Positions 1 through 6,257 of a DNA stretch of 6,258 nt are shown in pieces. Source of the stretch: an uncultured Pseudomonadota bacterium (GTDB taxonomy: Bacteria; Pseudomonadota; Gammaproteobacteria; Burkholderiales; Usitatibacteraceae). The notes beneath the pieces were generated by a model. The model saw only the letters and a list, made by a program, of their open reading frames with translations, made no database searches and was not told the DNA's origin. Within the stretch, counting starts at the first letter, position 1. Every line of letters begins with the position of its first letter. The stretch lies in the NCBI GenBank assembly GCA_946885905.1, contig CAMPHL010000165.1, positions 1-6,258 of the forward strand, given 5' to 3'. A program made the translations under genes and the position numbers.

Positions 1-385
1 CGTCGGAAAGCAGGACTTGCGCGCGGTGATGAAGGAGCTCGGCATGGTCGAGGGCTTCGACGTGGGCCTGGAGATGTCGGGCGTGCCGACGGCGTTCCGC
101 CAGTTGCTGGACACGATGAACCACGGCGGCAAGGTCGCCCTGCTGGGCATCCCGCCACCCGAGACTCCCATCGACTGGACGCAGGTGATCTTCAAGGGGC
201 TCGTGGTGAAGGGCATCTATGGTCGCGAGATGTACGAGACCTGGTACAAGATGATCGCGATGCTGCAGTCGGGACTCGATCTCTCCCCGATCATCACGCA
301 CCGTTTCGACGTGAAGGACTACCTCGAGGGCTTCCGCACCATGGGCTCGGGGCGTTCCGGAAAGGTGGTCCTCAGCTGGACGTGA
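1..385 (+). CDS. tdh: L-threonine 3-dehydrogenase, C-terminal part (5' end outside window)
   Basis: This is a partial gene: the frame is open from base 2 and ends at TGA 383-385, giving about 127 C-terminal residues of an enzyme usually near 340. The product is a zinc-dependent medium-chain dehydrogenase of the cytoplasm. It oxidises L-threonine with NAD+ to 2-amino-3-ketobutyrate, which Kbl then cleaves with CoA to glycine and acetyl-CoA. The visible stretch matches E. coli Tdh almost without gaps: [27 protein letters not shown], the [11 protein letters not shown] segment, [28 protein letters not shown] and the terminal SGKVVLSW. These cover the second half of the Rossmann domain and the return to the catalytic domain. 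The zinc ligands and the glycine-rich NAD loop lie outside the window. The gene converges on the minus-strand tRNA-Pro. I see no hairpin with a U-tract after its stop codon. Confidence 0.96.
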   Translation, partial: VGKQDLRAVMKELGMVEGFDVGLEMSGVPTAFRQLLDTMNHGGKVALLGIPPPETPIDWTQVIFKGLVVKGIYGREMYETWYKMIAMLQSGLDLSPIITHRFDVKDYLEGFRTMGSGRSGKVVLSWT

Positions 386-448
386 CGCGGGGCCGCCGGC
401 GCGCGGATCTCAGCCCGGCATGTCCGACTCCACCACCAGAGCGACGAA

Positions 449-625
449 GTGGGGATCCCTCTGCGGTGGGGCTCGGAACAGGTCTTCCGGCTCCTCATCG
501 AAGGCGTCACCGACTACGCCATCGAAAGCGCGGGCGCCGAGCGCCGGCCGGGCGCAATCGATGCAGGCGAGAGTGGTGCGGGGAATGCGGATCACGGCGA
601 GCCGAACCTGATCACGCTGGATTGA
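449..625 (+). pseudogene. Possible remnant of a PAS-domain sensor protein
   Basis: In the same frame as tdh, after its stop, the + strand reads EQVFRLLIEGVTDYAI (about 476-523), then ESAGAERRPG, and ends at TGA 623-625. Many PAS sensor kinases begin their first PAS domain with FRLLVxGVxDYAIFMLDP, followed by a segment ending in SWNxGAER. The fragment looks like that start with roughly a dozen residues missing between DYAI and the GAER motif. Nothing recognisable follows, and there is no kinase domain. No good start codon or ribosome binding site is evident; GTG 449 is used only as a nominal left edge. The reading frame and motif are directly visible, while the PAS origin is inferred from motif memory. 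It could be chance in G+C-rich DNA. The rest of 386-626 holds nothing I can identify. Confidence 0.3.
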
Positions 626-626
626 A

Positions 627-703
627 TGGTCGGGGCGAAAGGATTCGAACCTTCGACCCCCTGCACCCCATGCAGGTGCGCTACCAGGCTGCGCTACGCC
701 CCG
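627..703 (-). tRNA. tRNA-Pro, anticodon GGG
   Basis: The complement of 703-627 folds into a complete 77-nt cloverleaf. The 7-bp acceptor stem is CGGGGCG/CGCCCCG (697-703 with 631-637). The D arm has GCGC/GCGC stems, and the anticodon arm is CCTGC-ATGGGGT-GCAGG. The variable region has 5 nt, and the T arm has loop TTCGAAT. A73 is followed by an encoded CCA (627-629). The loop places GGG at 667-669 as anticodon, with G37 after it, as expected for proline tRNAs. It reads CCC and CCU codons and closely resembles E. coli proL. A tRNA-Pro downstream of the pheST-ihfA-merR cluster is a common proteobacterial arrangement; here the binding-protein gene lies between them. Confidence 0.97.
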
Positions 704-714
704 ACCGAACCGCA

Positions 715-720
715 ATTATA
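715..720 (-). promoter_or_regulatory. Probable -10 box of the tRNA-Pro promoter
   Basis: The minus strand carries a perfect TATAAT at 720-715. It ends 11 bases before the mature tRNA 5' end at 703, so transcription would start around 708 with a very short leader. No recognisable -35 hexamer or extended -10 TGn is present; the place where a -35 would sit (about 738-743) reads GGCGGG. The box lies just after the stop codon of the upstream binding-protein gene, in the only A+T-rich spot nearby. The assignment rests on position and hexamer match alone. Confidence 0.55.
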
Positions 721-752
721 GCCGAGGCGTGCCCTTCCCCGCCCCGGGGCAC

Positions 753-1610
753 TTACTCGGGAATCGCTCCCATCCCGTACACCGCGCGCAACACCGCGCC
801 GGGCCTGCCGAGGGAGGCGAACCACGCGCCGTAGATGTCGCCGATGGCCTGGCTGCGGTAGATGCGGGCCAGCGCGGAGTTGACCTCGATGCGCAGCGCC
901 GGGTCCGTGCGCGGCAGCACGATGGCGTAGGGCTCCATCGAGAGCGGATCGTCCACCAGCGCATATGCCTTCGGGTCCTTCATCTGCCTCGCCATGCCGA
1001 GCAGCAGCATGTTGTCGCTCACGAAGGCGTCGACCTCCTTCGCCTCGAGCTTGGCGATGCCTTCTTCACGCGACTTCACGCTCACGACGGAGGCGGTCAC
1101 CAGCCGCTCCTTGAGCCCCTTCGAAAGCGCCGCCTCGTTCGTCGTGCCGGAGACCGCGGCGATCTTCTTGCCCGCGAGGTCCGCGAGCGCGCGGGCATTG
1201 AGCTCCGAGCGCGCGAGGATGCCGGTGCCATCCATGAAGATGTAGTTGGAGAAATCCACCTGCTTCATGCGGCCGAGCGTCACGCTCGACGAGCCGCACT
1301 CCATGTCGGCATCGCCCTTCGCGACCGCTTCGAACCGCGTCTGCGTCGTGACCGGAACCCACTTGACCTGCAGGCCCGGGACGCCCAGTTGCGTCTCCAG
1401 CTGCGAGATCACGCGCTTGCACAGGTCGATGGAATAGCCGACCGGCTTCTTCTGGTCGTCCAGGAACGAGAACGGGGCCGCATCGGTGCGGTGCGCCACC
1501 GCGATGGTCCTGGTGTCCTTGATCCGTTTGACGCGGTCGGCTGGCTGGGCCGAGGCCAAGGCGGGTGCGAGGGCCAGCACGAGGGCGGCCAGGAGGGTAC
1601 GCGAGGTCAA
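753..1610 (-). CDS. Periplasmic glutamate/aspartate-type amino-acid-binding protein (GltI-like) of an ABC transporter
   Basis: The 285-residue product is a periplasmic solute-binding protein (SBP_bac_3 family). Such proteins capture an amino acid and deliver it to an ABC importer. Residues 1-21 are a Sec signal peptide: a short basic start, a Leu/Ala-rich core, and cleavage likely after ASA21. The mature part follows E. coli GltI: IAVAHRTDAAPFSF (36-49), VGYSIDL (57-63), VPVTTQTRFEAV (85-96), MECGSSS (103-109), the SGTTNE ligand loop (154-159), VDAFVSDN (193-200) and EPYAIVLPRTDP (226-237). These similarities favour an acidic amino acid as ligand, but a paralogue with another specificity is possible. 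The start is TTG 1608-1610, backed by GGAG seven bases upstream and by the complete signal peptide. The stop is TAA 753-755. No permease or ATPase gene is nearby, so its partners must be encoded elsewhere, or it works alone, for example in sensing. Confidence 0.9.
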   Translation of the reverse strand: MTSRTLLAALVLALAPALASAQPADRVKRIKDTRTIAVAHRTDAAPFSFLDDQKKPVGYSIDLCKRVISQLETQLGVPGLQVKWVPVTTQTRFEAVAKGDADMECGSSSVTLGRMKQVDFSNYIFMDGTGILARSELNARALADLAGKKIAAVSGTTNEAALSKGLKERLVTASVVSVKSREEGIAKLEAKEVDAFVSDNMLLLGMARQMKDPKAYALVDDPLSMEPYAIVLPRTDPALRIEVNSALARIYRSQAIGDIYGAWFASLGRPGAVLRAVYGMGAIPE

Positions 1611-1616
1611 GGGGCT

Positions 1617-1621
1617 TCTCC
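1617..1621 (-). promoter_or_regulatory. Ribosome binding site that fixes the TTG start of the binding-protein gene
   Basis: The minus strand reads GGAGA at 1621-1617. The GGAG core is followed by seven bases and then TTG at 1610-1608. No in-frame ATG lies close by, and starting further downstream would remove the signal peptide. This makes the rare TTG start the best choice. Confidence 0.7.
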
Positions 1622-1662
1622 GGGAGGTTCTGGGAACCCCGGAGGATGTCAGGCAGGGTGGG

Positions 1663-1688
1663 CCGGGACTATTAGACCAAGGTCCCGG
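1663..1688 (-). other. Perfect 7-bp inverted repeat between the regulator gene and the binding-protein gene
   Basis: CCGGGAC (1663-1669) and GTCCCGG (1682-1688) are perfect inverted arms around a 12-base loop. A competing shorter hairpin, GACC-AA-GGTC, overlaps the loop and right arm (1675-1684). On the minus strand it lies about 50 bases after the stop of the MerR-type gene and about 50 bases before the TTG start of the next gene. No run of T follows it, so it is not a canonical intrinsic terminator. It may be a Rho-independent-like 3' end, an RNA stabiliser, a 5'-leader structure or a protein site. The remainder of 1611-1738 shows a second GC-rich repeat (CCGGC/GCCGG at 1711-1729) and no convincing promoter. 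Confidence 0.4.
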
Positions 1689-1738
1689 TCAAGGGCGATC
1701 GAAACCCGGGCCGGCTTGCCCACTGCCGGGCGATGGCC

Positions 1739-2131
1739 CTAGCGCTCGAGCATCTTGAGGATGCTCTTGAGCTCCTTGCGGATGTTGCCGGGAGAGATCG
1801 GCTGCGGGACCGTCATGGTCTTGTGCTGGCCGGTGGCGCTTGCCCAGCCGGTGGCGCCGGCGGGCTCCTCGAGGCGGTTGCGGGCGCCGTTGATGGTGAA
1901 GCCGTGCTCGTAGAGCAGCTCGCGGATCCGGCGGATCAGCAGCACCTCGTGATGCTGGTAATAACGCCGGTTTCCCCGCCGTTTCAGGGGCTTGAGCTGA
2001 GTGAACTCCTGCTCCCAGTAACGGAGCACATGCGGCTTGACCCCGCACAACTCGCTCACCTCACCGATCGTGAAGTAGCGCTTGGCCGGGATCGCCGGGA
2101 GGTCAGTCGTCGCCCGGTTCTCCATGGCCAT
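1739..2131 (-). CDS. MerR-family transcriptional regulator downstream of ihfA
   Basis: This 130-residue protein has a MerR-type winged helix-turn-helix. Residues 19-35 ([17 protein letters not shown]) form the helix-turn-helix. LRYWEQEF (36-43) is the conserved second helix, and RRGNRRYY (51-58) is the wing. Residues 60-90 form the following helices, with [13 protein letters not shown]. The short C-terminal end ([13 protein letters not shown], 117-129) could be the antiparallel coiled coil used for dimerisation. No effector-binding domain is present, and the only cysteine is C29, so metal sensing like true MerR is unlikely. It is the small regulator regularly found after ihfA in proteobacteria; its targets are not known to me. 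ATG 2129-2131 overlaps ihfA by 29 bases and has GGAG ten bases upstream (2142-2145). A second in-frame ATG at 2123-2125 is possible. It is the last gene of the cluster. Confidence 0.92.
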   Translation of the reverse strand: MAMENRATTDLPAIPAKRYFTIGEVSELCGVKPHVLRYWEQEFTQLKPLKRRGNRRYYQHHEVLLIRRIRELLYEHGFTINGARNRLEEPAGATGWASATGQHKTMTVPQPISPGNIRKELKSILKMLER

Positions 2132-2429
2132 TGAAGGACTTCTCCACCAGGCTCTTCAGCTTTTGGCTCGCGTGAAAGGTGACTACGCGCCGCGCGGTGA
2201 TGGGTATTTCCTCCCCGGTCTTCGGGTTACGCCCCGGGCGCTGCGGCTTCTTCCTCAGTTGGAAGTTGCCGAACCCCGAGAGTTTCACCATTTCGCCCCG
2301 CTCCAGGGCGATCCGGATCTCCTCGAAGAACGATTCGACCATGTCCTTGGCCTCGCGCTTGTTCAGCCCGACCTTCTCGAACATCAGGTCCGCGAGCTCG
2401 GCCTTGGTGAGGGTAACTTTGTCTTTCAC
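2103..2429 (-). CDS. ihfA: Integration host factor subunit alpha
   Basis: The 108-residue product is the alpha subunit of IHF, the nucleoid-associated heterodimer (with IhfB, not in this window) that bends DNA sharply. It serves in recombination, replication and sigma-54 transcription. [20 protein letters not shown] (7-26) is the N-terminal helical dimerisation part, and [12 protein letters not shown] (48-59) is the saddle. [12 protein letters not shown] (66-77) is the HU/IHF signature on the beta arm; its proline P69 corresponds to the one that intercalates into [17 protein letters not shown] (79-92) follows. The sequence matches E. coli IhfA better than IhfB or HU. The acidic tail (GEPGDD) is a few residues longer than in E. 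coli. The start is GTG 2427-2429, which shares GTGA with the pheT stop codon. No Shine-Dalgarno sequence is visible, so translational coupling to pheT is likely. Confidence 0.96.
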   Translation of the reverse strand: MKDKVTLTKAELADLMFEKVGLNKREAKDMVESFFEEIRIALERGEMVKLSGFGNFQLRKKPQRPGRNPKTGEEIPITARRVVTFHASQKLKSLVEKSFNGHGEPGDD

Positions 2430-4795
2430 GTGCGCGGCTTGGCTTGGAATTCTTGATTGATTTGCTCGCGGACGGAAGCCATGACGGCTTCCACCTCGGA
2501 ATCTGTCAAAGTCCTGTCAGTATCCTGCATAACTATCCGTAGGGCAAGGCTTTTTTGCCCAGGCTCGACCCCCTTGCCGCGGTATTGATCGAACACTTCG
2601 ACCTCCCGGACGAAGGCCGGAACGCGCCTGCGGACCGACTCCAGGATGGCCCCGGCGGCGGTCTTTTCCGACACCAAAAAGGCGTAGTCGCGGCGAACGG
2701 CCGGCATCCGCGAGACCCCCTGGAAACGCGGCGCGGAGCCTTCCTGCAGGGGCTGGACGAGTAGCTCGAACAGCACGGGGGCCGAAGGTAGCTCGCTGGC
2801 TTGTTGGAGCCTCGGGTGCAGTTCCCCGACCATGCCCAGCACACGCCCGCCCGACTTCACGACCGCGCAGCGTCCGGGATGGCAGGCGGGATGGGCGAAG
2901 GACTCGAACACCAGTTCGATGTCGCCGGCCAGCGCCTCGACGTCGCCTTTCACGTCGAAGAAGTCGACCGGGACGCCCTTGGGGTTTGCCCATTGGTCGG
3001 GGGCGCGGGTGCCGTACGCCAGGCCGGCGATCCGCTCCGGTTGTACGGCGGCATCCGCGGCCGAAGCTTCGAAACAGCGGCCGATCTCGAAAATCCGCAC
3101 CCAGTCCTCGCCACGGTTCAGGTTCCCGCGCAGCACTTCCACGAGGCCCGGGATCAGCGTCGTGCGCATCACGCTCATGTGGCTCGCGATGGGGTTGGCC
3201 ACGCGCACCGGGTTGTCGTTGGCGGCGAAGTCGCGCTCCCACTCCGCGGGGACAAAGCTGTAGGTGACGACCTCCTGGTAGCCGAGCGCCGCGGCGGCAT
3301 GGCGCAGGTCGAAGCGGCTGCGGCGTCCTTCGCGCAGCGGGAGCATCGGCACCGAGGCGCGCGGCGCCACCGCCGGCACGTGCTCGTACCCGTGGATGCG
3401 GGCTACTTCCTCGACGAAATCTTCCTCGATCGCCAGGTCGAACCGCCAGGTGGGTGGCGTCGCGCCGAGCGTGCCGTCGTTGCGCCTTTCGACGCGGCAT
3501 TGCAGGCGTTCGAGGATCTGCACCATCTCGCCGTCGGCGACTTCGTAGCCGATCAACGCGCGCACGCGCATGGGACGCACGGTGACCGGTTTGCGCACGG
3601 GAAGCTCGCCGCTCGCGTAGGAAACGGGGCCGGCCTTGCCGCCGCAGACCTGCAGGGTCAACGCGGTAGCGCGCTCGAGCGCGGCCGCGGTGCCGCCGGG
3701 GTCCACGCCGCGTTCGTAGTGGTATGCGGCATCGCTCGTGAGCGCGAGCTCGCGCGCCTTGCCCTGCACCGCGGCCGGGGCGAAATAAGCCGCCTCGAAG
3801 AACACGTCGGTCGTCGCATCGCCCACCATCGTCGCGTGCCCGCCCATTACGCCGCCCAGTGCGACCGGACCGCCCTCGTCGGTGATCGCGAGGAGGCCCG
3901 GGCGATATTCGACGTCCTGCTCGTTCAAGAGCTTCACGCGCTCGCCCGGCCCCATGAAGCGCACGCCGATCGATCCGCGCAGCTTCGCATCGTCGAAAGC
4001 GTGCATCGGCTGGCCGCGTTCCAGCATCACGTAGTTGGTGATGTCCACGAGCGGGCTGATGGCGCGCAGCCCGGCGCGCTCCAGGCGGCGCACCATCCAG
4101 GCCGGCGTCTTCGCGCGCGCGTCGACGCCGCGGACGATGCGGCCGTAGTACTGGCCGCAGGCCTTGGGCTCGCTGATCGAGACGGCGCGCGTGTCCGGGA
4201 TGGCGGCAGGCACTGCGGCCACTTCGGGCAGGGTGAGCTTGCGGCCGAGGATCGCGGCGAGGTCGCGCGCGATGCCGTGCATCGAGAGGCAGTCGCCGCG
4301 GTTGGGCGTGAGCTTGAGCGTGAGGTAGACGTCGTCGAGCTCCAGCACCTCGCGGACGTCGCGCCCGATGGGAGCATTGGCGTCGAGCACGAGCAGGCCC
4401 GCGTGGTCGTCCGACAACCCCAGCTCGCGCGCCGAGCAAAGCATCCCGTTCGACTCCACGCCGCGCAGCTTCGCCTTCTTGATCTCCAGGCCCGGCAGCT
4501 TCGCGCCTATGAGCGCGGCCGGCACCTTCTGCCCCTCGGCCACGTTGGGGGCCCCGCAAACGATCTCGAGCAGCTCGCCGGTGCCCACGTCGACCCTGGT
4601 GATGCGCAGCTTGTCCGCATCGGGGTGCGGCGCCACGCTCTTCACCTGGCCCACGACGATGCCCGAAAAAGCCGCGGCGACGGGCGAAATCTCCTCGACC
4701 TCGAGGCCGCCCATCGTGAGGGCATGGGCGAGCTTCGCCACCGGGACGTCCCCGATGTCGACGAGCTCGCGCAGCCAGTTGAGGGAGGCTTTCAT
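2426..4795 (-). CDS. pheT: Phenylalanyl-tRNA synthetase beta subunit
   Basis: The 789-residue beta chain of the cytoplasmic alpha2beta2 enzyme pairs with PheS to attach phenylalanine to tRNA-Phe. It carries the editing site that removes mischarged tyrosine. Domains in order: an N-terminal part (1-38); an OB-fold tRNA-binding domain (about 40-150) with HPDADKL, CGAPN and GMLCS; B3/B4 editing (about 205-385) with [23 protein letters not shown] and [13 protein letters not shown]; and B5 (about 400-475) with PPTWRFDL. A catalytic-like core follows, then a C-terminal ferredoxin-fold anticodon-binding domain (about 695-788) with PAVRRDYAF. Residues equivalent to the E. coli editing pocket (R244, H265, G318, E334, A356) are present; position 354 is Ser where E. 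coli has Thr. Acidic residues D453, D459, E462 and E463 fit the metal site. Length is close to E. coli (795). ATG 4793-4795 overlaps the pheS stop codon as ATGA, with no clear Shine-Dalgarno sequence. Confidence 0.98.
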   Translation of the reverse strand: MKASLNWLRELVDIGDVPVAKLAHALTMGGLEVEEISPVAAAFSGIVVGQVKSVAPHPDADKLRITRVDVGTGELLEIVCGAPNVAEGQKVPAALIGAKLPGLEIKKAKLRGVESNGMLCSARELGLSDDHAGLLVLDANAPIGRDVREVLELDDVYLTLKLTPNRGDCLSMHGIARDLAAILGRKLTLPEVAAVPAAIPDTRAVSISEPKACGQYYGRIVRGVDARAKTPAWMVRRLERAGLRAISPLVDITNYVMLERGQPMHAFDDAKLRGSIGVRFMGPGERVKLLNEQDVEYRPGLLAITDEGGPVALGGVMGGHATMVGDATTDVFFEAAYFAPAAVQGKARELALTSDAAYHYERGVDPGGTAAALERATALTLQVCGGKAGPVSYASGELPVRKPVTVRPMRVRALIGYEVADGEMVQILERLQCRVERRNDGTLGATPPTWRFDLAIEEDFVEEVARIHGYEHVPAVAPRASVPMLPLREGRRSRFDLRHAAAALGYQEVVTYSFVPAEWERDFAANDNPVRVANPIASHMSVMRTTLIPGLVEVLRGNLNRGEDWVRIFEIGRCFEASAADAAVQPERIAGLAYGTRAPDQWANPKGVPVDFFDVKGDVEALAGDIELVFESFAHPACHPGRCAVVKSGGRVLGMVGELHPRLQQASELPSAPVLFELLVQPLQEGSAPRFQGVSRMPAVRRDYAFLVSEKTAAGAILESVRRRVPAFVREVEVFDQYRGKGVEPGQKSLALRIVMQDTDRTLTDSEVEAVMASVREQINQEFQAKPRT

Positions 4796-5811
4796 CGGAA
4801 TTGCGCCAGGAATCGCAGGTCGTTTTCGAAGAACAACCGCAGGTCGTTCACGCCGTACTTGAGCATCGCGAGCCGATCGAGGCCCATGCCGAACGCGAAG
4901 CCCGAGTACTTCTCCGGGTCGATGCCGCCGTTGCGAAGGACATCGGGGTGGACCACGCCGGCCCCTGCGACCTCGAGATAGCCCACCTCGCCGTCCTTGC
5001 GCGTCCACTCCATGTCGATCTCGACGCCGGGCTCGACGAACGGGAAGTACGAGGGACGGAAGCGGATGCCGATGTCGTCGCGCTCGAAGAACGCGCGGCA
5101 GAACTGCGTGACCGTACCCTTGAGGTCCGCGAGGCTGATGCCCGCGTCGACCCACAGGCCCTCGACCTGGTGGAACATCGGCGAGTGCGTCGCATCGTGG
5201 TCCTTGCGATAGACGCGCCCGGGACAGATGATCCGCACCGGCGGCTCGTGCGATTGCATCCAGCGGATCTGCACGGGTGAAGTCTGCGTGCGCAGGACGT
5301 TGTCCGTTCCCTCGATGTAGAACGTGTCCTGCATGCTGCGCGACGGATGGTCGGGGAACATCCGCAGGGCCGTGAAGTTGTGGAAGTCATCCTCGATCTC
5401 GGGGCCGTCGGCGACCTCGAACCCCATGGAGGCGAAGAGCTTCTCGACCTGTTCCTGCGCGCGCGTGATGGGGTGCAGGCCTCCGGCCCCCTGGCGCCGG
5501 CCGGGCAAGGTCACGTCCACGCTCTCGGCGGCCAGGCGGCTGTCCAGCTCCTTCGAGAGGATCCGATCGCGCAGCGACTGGATGAGGGCCTCGATCTTCG
5601 CCTTGGCCTCATTGATGGCCGCGCCGGCGCGGGGCCTTTCCTGCGCCGACAGCTTGCCCAGGCCCTTCAGCAGGTCGGTGAGCGCGCCGGCCTTGCCCAG
5701 GAAGCGCGCCTTGGCCTGCTCGAGCTCGGGGACGCTCGTCGTGGCATCGAAGGTCGCCTTGGCATCGGCGACGATCTTCGCCAGGACGGTTTCAAGTGAC
5801 GGGGAGGTCAT
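4792..5811 (-). CDS. pheS: Phenylalanyl-tRNA synthetase alpha subunit
   Basis: The 339-residue catalytic chain activates phenylalanine with ATP and transfers it to tRNA-Phe, as a class II synthetase. Residues 1-90 form the N-terminal helical/coiled-coil arm that contacts tRNA. The class II motifs follow: motif 1 around [19 protein letters not shown] (113-131), motif 2 with [21 protein letters not shown] (198-218), and motif 3 with [14 protein letters not shown] (304-317). The substrate pocket contains [10 protein letters not shown] (255-264) and [14 protein letters not shown] (279-292). A306 in GFAFGMG corresponds to E. coli A294, the residue that limits side-chain size, so normal specificity is expected. 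The start is ATG 5809-5811; AAGGA (5815-5819) lies only three bases upstream, which is short. A longer frame could begin at TTG 5838 but would run through the terminator U-tract, so it is rejected. The stop is TGA 4792-4794, inside the pheT ATGA overlap. Confidence 0.98.
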   Translation of the reverse strand: MTSPSLETVLAKIVADAKATFDATTSVPELEQAKARFLGKAGALTDLLKGLGKLSAQERPRAGAAINEAKAKIEALIQSLRDRILSKELDSRLAAESVDVTLPGRRQGAGGLHPITRAQEQVEKLFASMGFEVADGPEIEDDFHNFTALRMFPDHPSRSMQDTFYIEGTDNVLRTQTSPVQIRWMQSHEPPVRIICPGRVYRKDHDATHSPMFHQVEGLWVDAGISLADLKGTVTQFCRAFFERDDIGIRFRPSYFPFVEPGVEIDMEWTRKDGEVGYLEVAGAGVVHPDVLRNGGIDPEKYSGFAFGMGLDRLAMLKYGVNDLRLFFENDLRFLAQFR

Positions 5812-5830
5812 CGTTCCTTCTTCGTTTCCT

Positions 5831-5860
5831 GAAAACAAAAGGGGGCTCTTGCGAGCCCCC
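5831..5860 (-). terminator. Rho-independent terminator/attenuator between rplT and pheS
   Basis: On the minus strand GGGGGCTC (5860-5853) pairs perfectly over 8 bp with GAGCCCCC (5848-5841) around a GCAA tetraloop (a GNRA loop). TTTTGTTTTC follows immediately (5840-5831). It starts 23 bases after the rplT stop codon and ends 20 bases before the pheS ATG. A promoter plus leader cannot fit between the U-tract and pheS, so pheST transcripts must read through it from the rplT side. In E. coli pheST is attenuated through a Phe-rich leader peptide between rplT and pheS; no such leader fits here. It therefore works either as a partial terminator lowering pheST relative to ribosomal protein genes, or as an attenuator controlled some other way. 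Confidence 0.92.
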
Positions 5861-5901
5861 TGTCCTGCTTTTTTACGTCTTGCTCAGGCCCCGAGGCTCG
5901 C
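5851..5901 (-). promoter_or_regulatory. Candidate antiterminator pairing between the rplT end and the terminator stem
   Basis: On the minus strand GCGAGCCTC (5901-5893), which encodes Ala-Ser-Leu near the end of L20, can pair with GGGGCTCGC (5859-5851). That second segment is most of the terminator's 5' arm plus half of its loop. The pairing is 9 bp with one G-U, across a 33-base loop, and it excludes formation of the terminator hairpin. A ribosome finishing rplT would cover the upstream segment, so translation could decide which structure forms. The complementarity is visible in the sequence; the switching role is only an inference. The terminator hairpin itself looks more stable, and chance pairing is quite possible in GC-rich RNA. 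Confidence 0.25.
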
Positions 5902-6243
5902 CCTGGCCTGCTCGACGAATTTGCCGAATGCGGGCTTGTCGAACACCGCGAGGTCGGCGAGGACCTTGCGATCGACCTCGATGCCGGCCTTCTTGAGGCC
6001 CGCCATGAACTGGCTGTAGGTGACGCCGGCTTCACGGGCGCCCGCGTTGATGCGGGTGATCCAGAGCGCGCGGAACTCGCGCTTCTTGTTGCGGCGGTCG
6101 CGGTAGGCGTACTGCCCCGCCTTCATCACCGCCTGCTTGGCGATCTTGAATACGTTCTTGCGGCGGCCGCGGAACCCCTTGGCCTGGTCCAGGACCTTCT
6201 TGTGGCGCGCGCGCGCCGTGACTCCACGTTTTACGCGAGGCAT
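5884..6243 (-). CDS. rplT: 50S ribosomal protein L20
   Basis: The 119-residue protein is full length (E. coli L20 has 118) and matches it from end to end. It has the basic N-terminal extension [18 protein letters not shown] (1-18), then [29 protein letters not shown] (42-58), the [12 protein letters not shown] segment, and the C-terminal globular part ending in [17 protein letters not shown]20 binds 23S rRNA domain I, is needed early in 50S assembly, and in E. coli also represses its own infC-rpmI-rplT operon by binding the mRNA. The operator for that would lie upstream, outside the window. ATG 6241-6243 is preceded by AAGGAG with nine bases of spacing. The stop is TGA 5884-5886, and the intrinsic terminator follows. 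rpmI would be expected just beyond the right edge. Confidence 0.98.
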   Translation of the reverse strand: MPRVKRGVTARARHKKVLDQAKGFRGRRKNVFKIAKQAVMKAGQYAYRDRRNKKREFRALWITRINAGAREAGVTYSQFMAGLKKAGIEVDRKVLADLAVFDKPAFGKFVEQARASLGA

Positions 6244-6251
6244 GGTGGCGG

Positions 6252-6257
6252 CTCCTT
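6252..6257 (-). promoter_or_regulatory. rplT: Shine-Dalgarno sequence of rplT
   Basis: The minus strand reads TAAGGAG at the very edge of the window. AAGGAG (6257-6252) is a near-consensus site with eight bases (6251-6244) between it and the ATG. This is much stronger than the sites in front of pheT and ihfA, in line with high ribosomal-protein synthesis. The overlapping TAA (6258-6256) could belong to the upstream gene, but that cannot be judged here. Confidence 0.75.

Noticed and set aside
410..715. Minus-strand open frame whose N-terminal part reads GVAQPGSAPAWGAGGRRFES
   Set aside because: That phrase is the well-known false translation of a tRNA gene. The frame covers the tRNA-Pro and then runs antisense to the PAS-like fragment, and it has no recognisable protein family.
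741..750. Perfect palindrome GCCCCGGGGC just after the binding-protein stop, considered as a terminator
   Set aside because: It has no loop as an RNA hairpin unless the central bases open, leaving about 3 bp, and no T-run follows it on the minus strand.
1611..1738. TTGACC (minus strand) followed by TCTAAT/TAATAG as a sigma-70 promoter for the binding-protein gene
   Set aside because: The spacing between the two hexamers is only 10-12 bases, far from the usual 16-18, and no other -35 match fits the A+T-rich box.
2517..4559. Long minus-strand frame overlapping pheT in another register
   Set aside because: The translation is Arg/Gly/Ala-rich low-complexity sequence, typical of an out-of-frame reading of a GC-rich gene. 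The pheT frame itself has all family motifs.
2801..4981. Very long plus-strand open frame opposite pheT and pheS
   Set aside because: It lies entirely antisense to well-supported pheT/pheS codons and is rich in His, Arg and Ala. It is the mirror of GC-biased third positions, with no family match or ribosome binding site that I can see.
4796..5155. N-terminal extension of pheT to an earlier start codon inside pheS
   Set aside because: The extra residues are low-complexity and antisense-like, whereas ATG 4795 begins the conserved [11 protein letters not shown] start and forms the classic ATGA overlap with pheS.
5812..5838. Start of pheS at TTG 5838
   Set aside because: It would place the start in the terminator U-tract with no ribosome binding site. 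ATG 5811 has AAGGA upstream and gives a normal N-terminus.
5861..5883. Phe-rich leader peptide (pheM-like) before pheS
   Set aside because: The interval is only 23 bases and has no start codon with a run of Phe codons, so this attenuation type is not present here.
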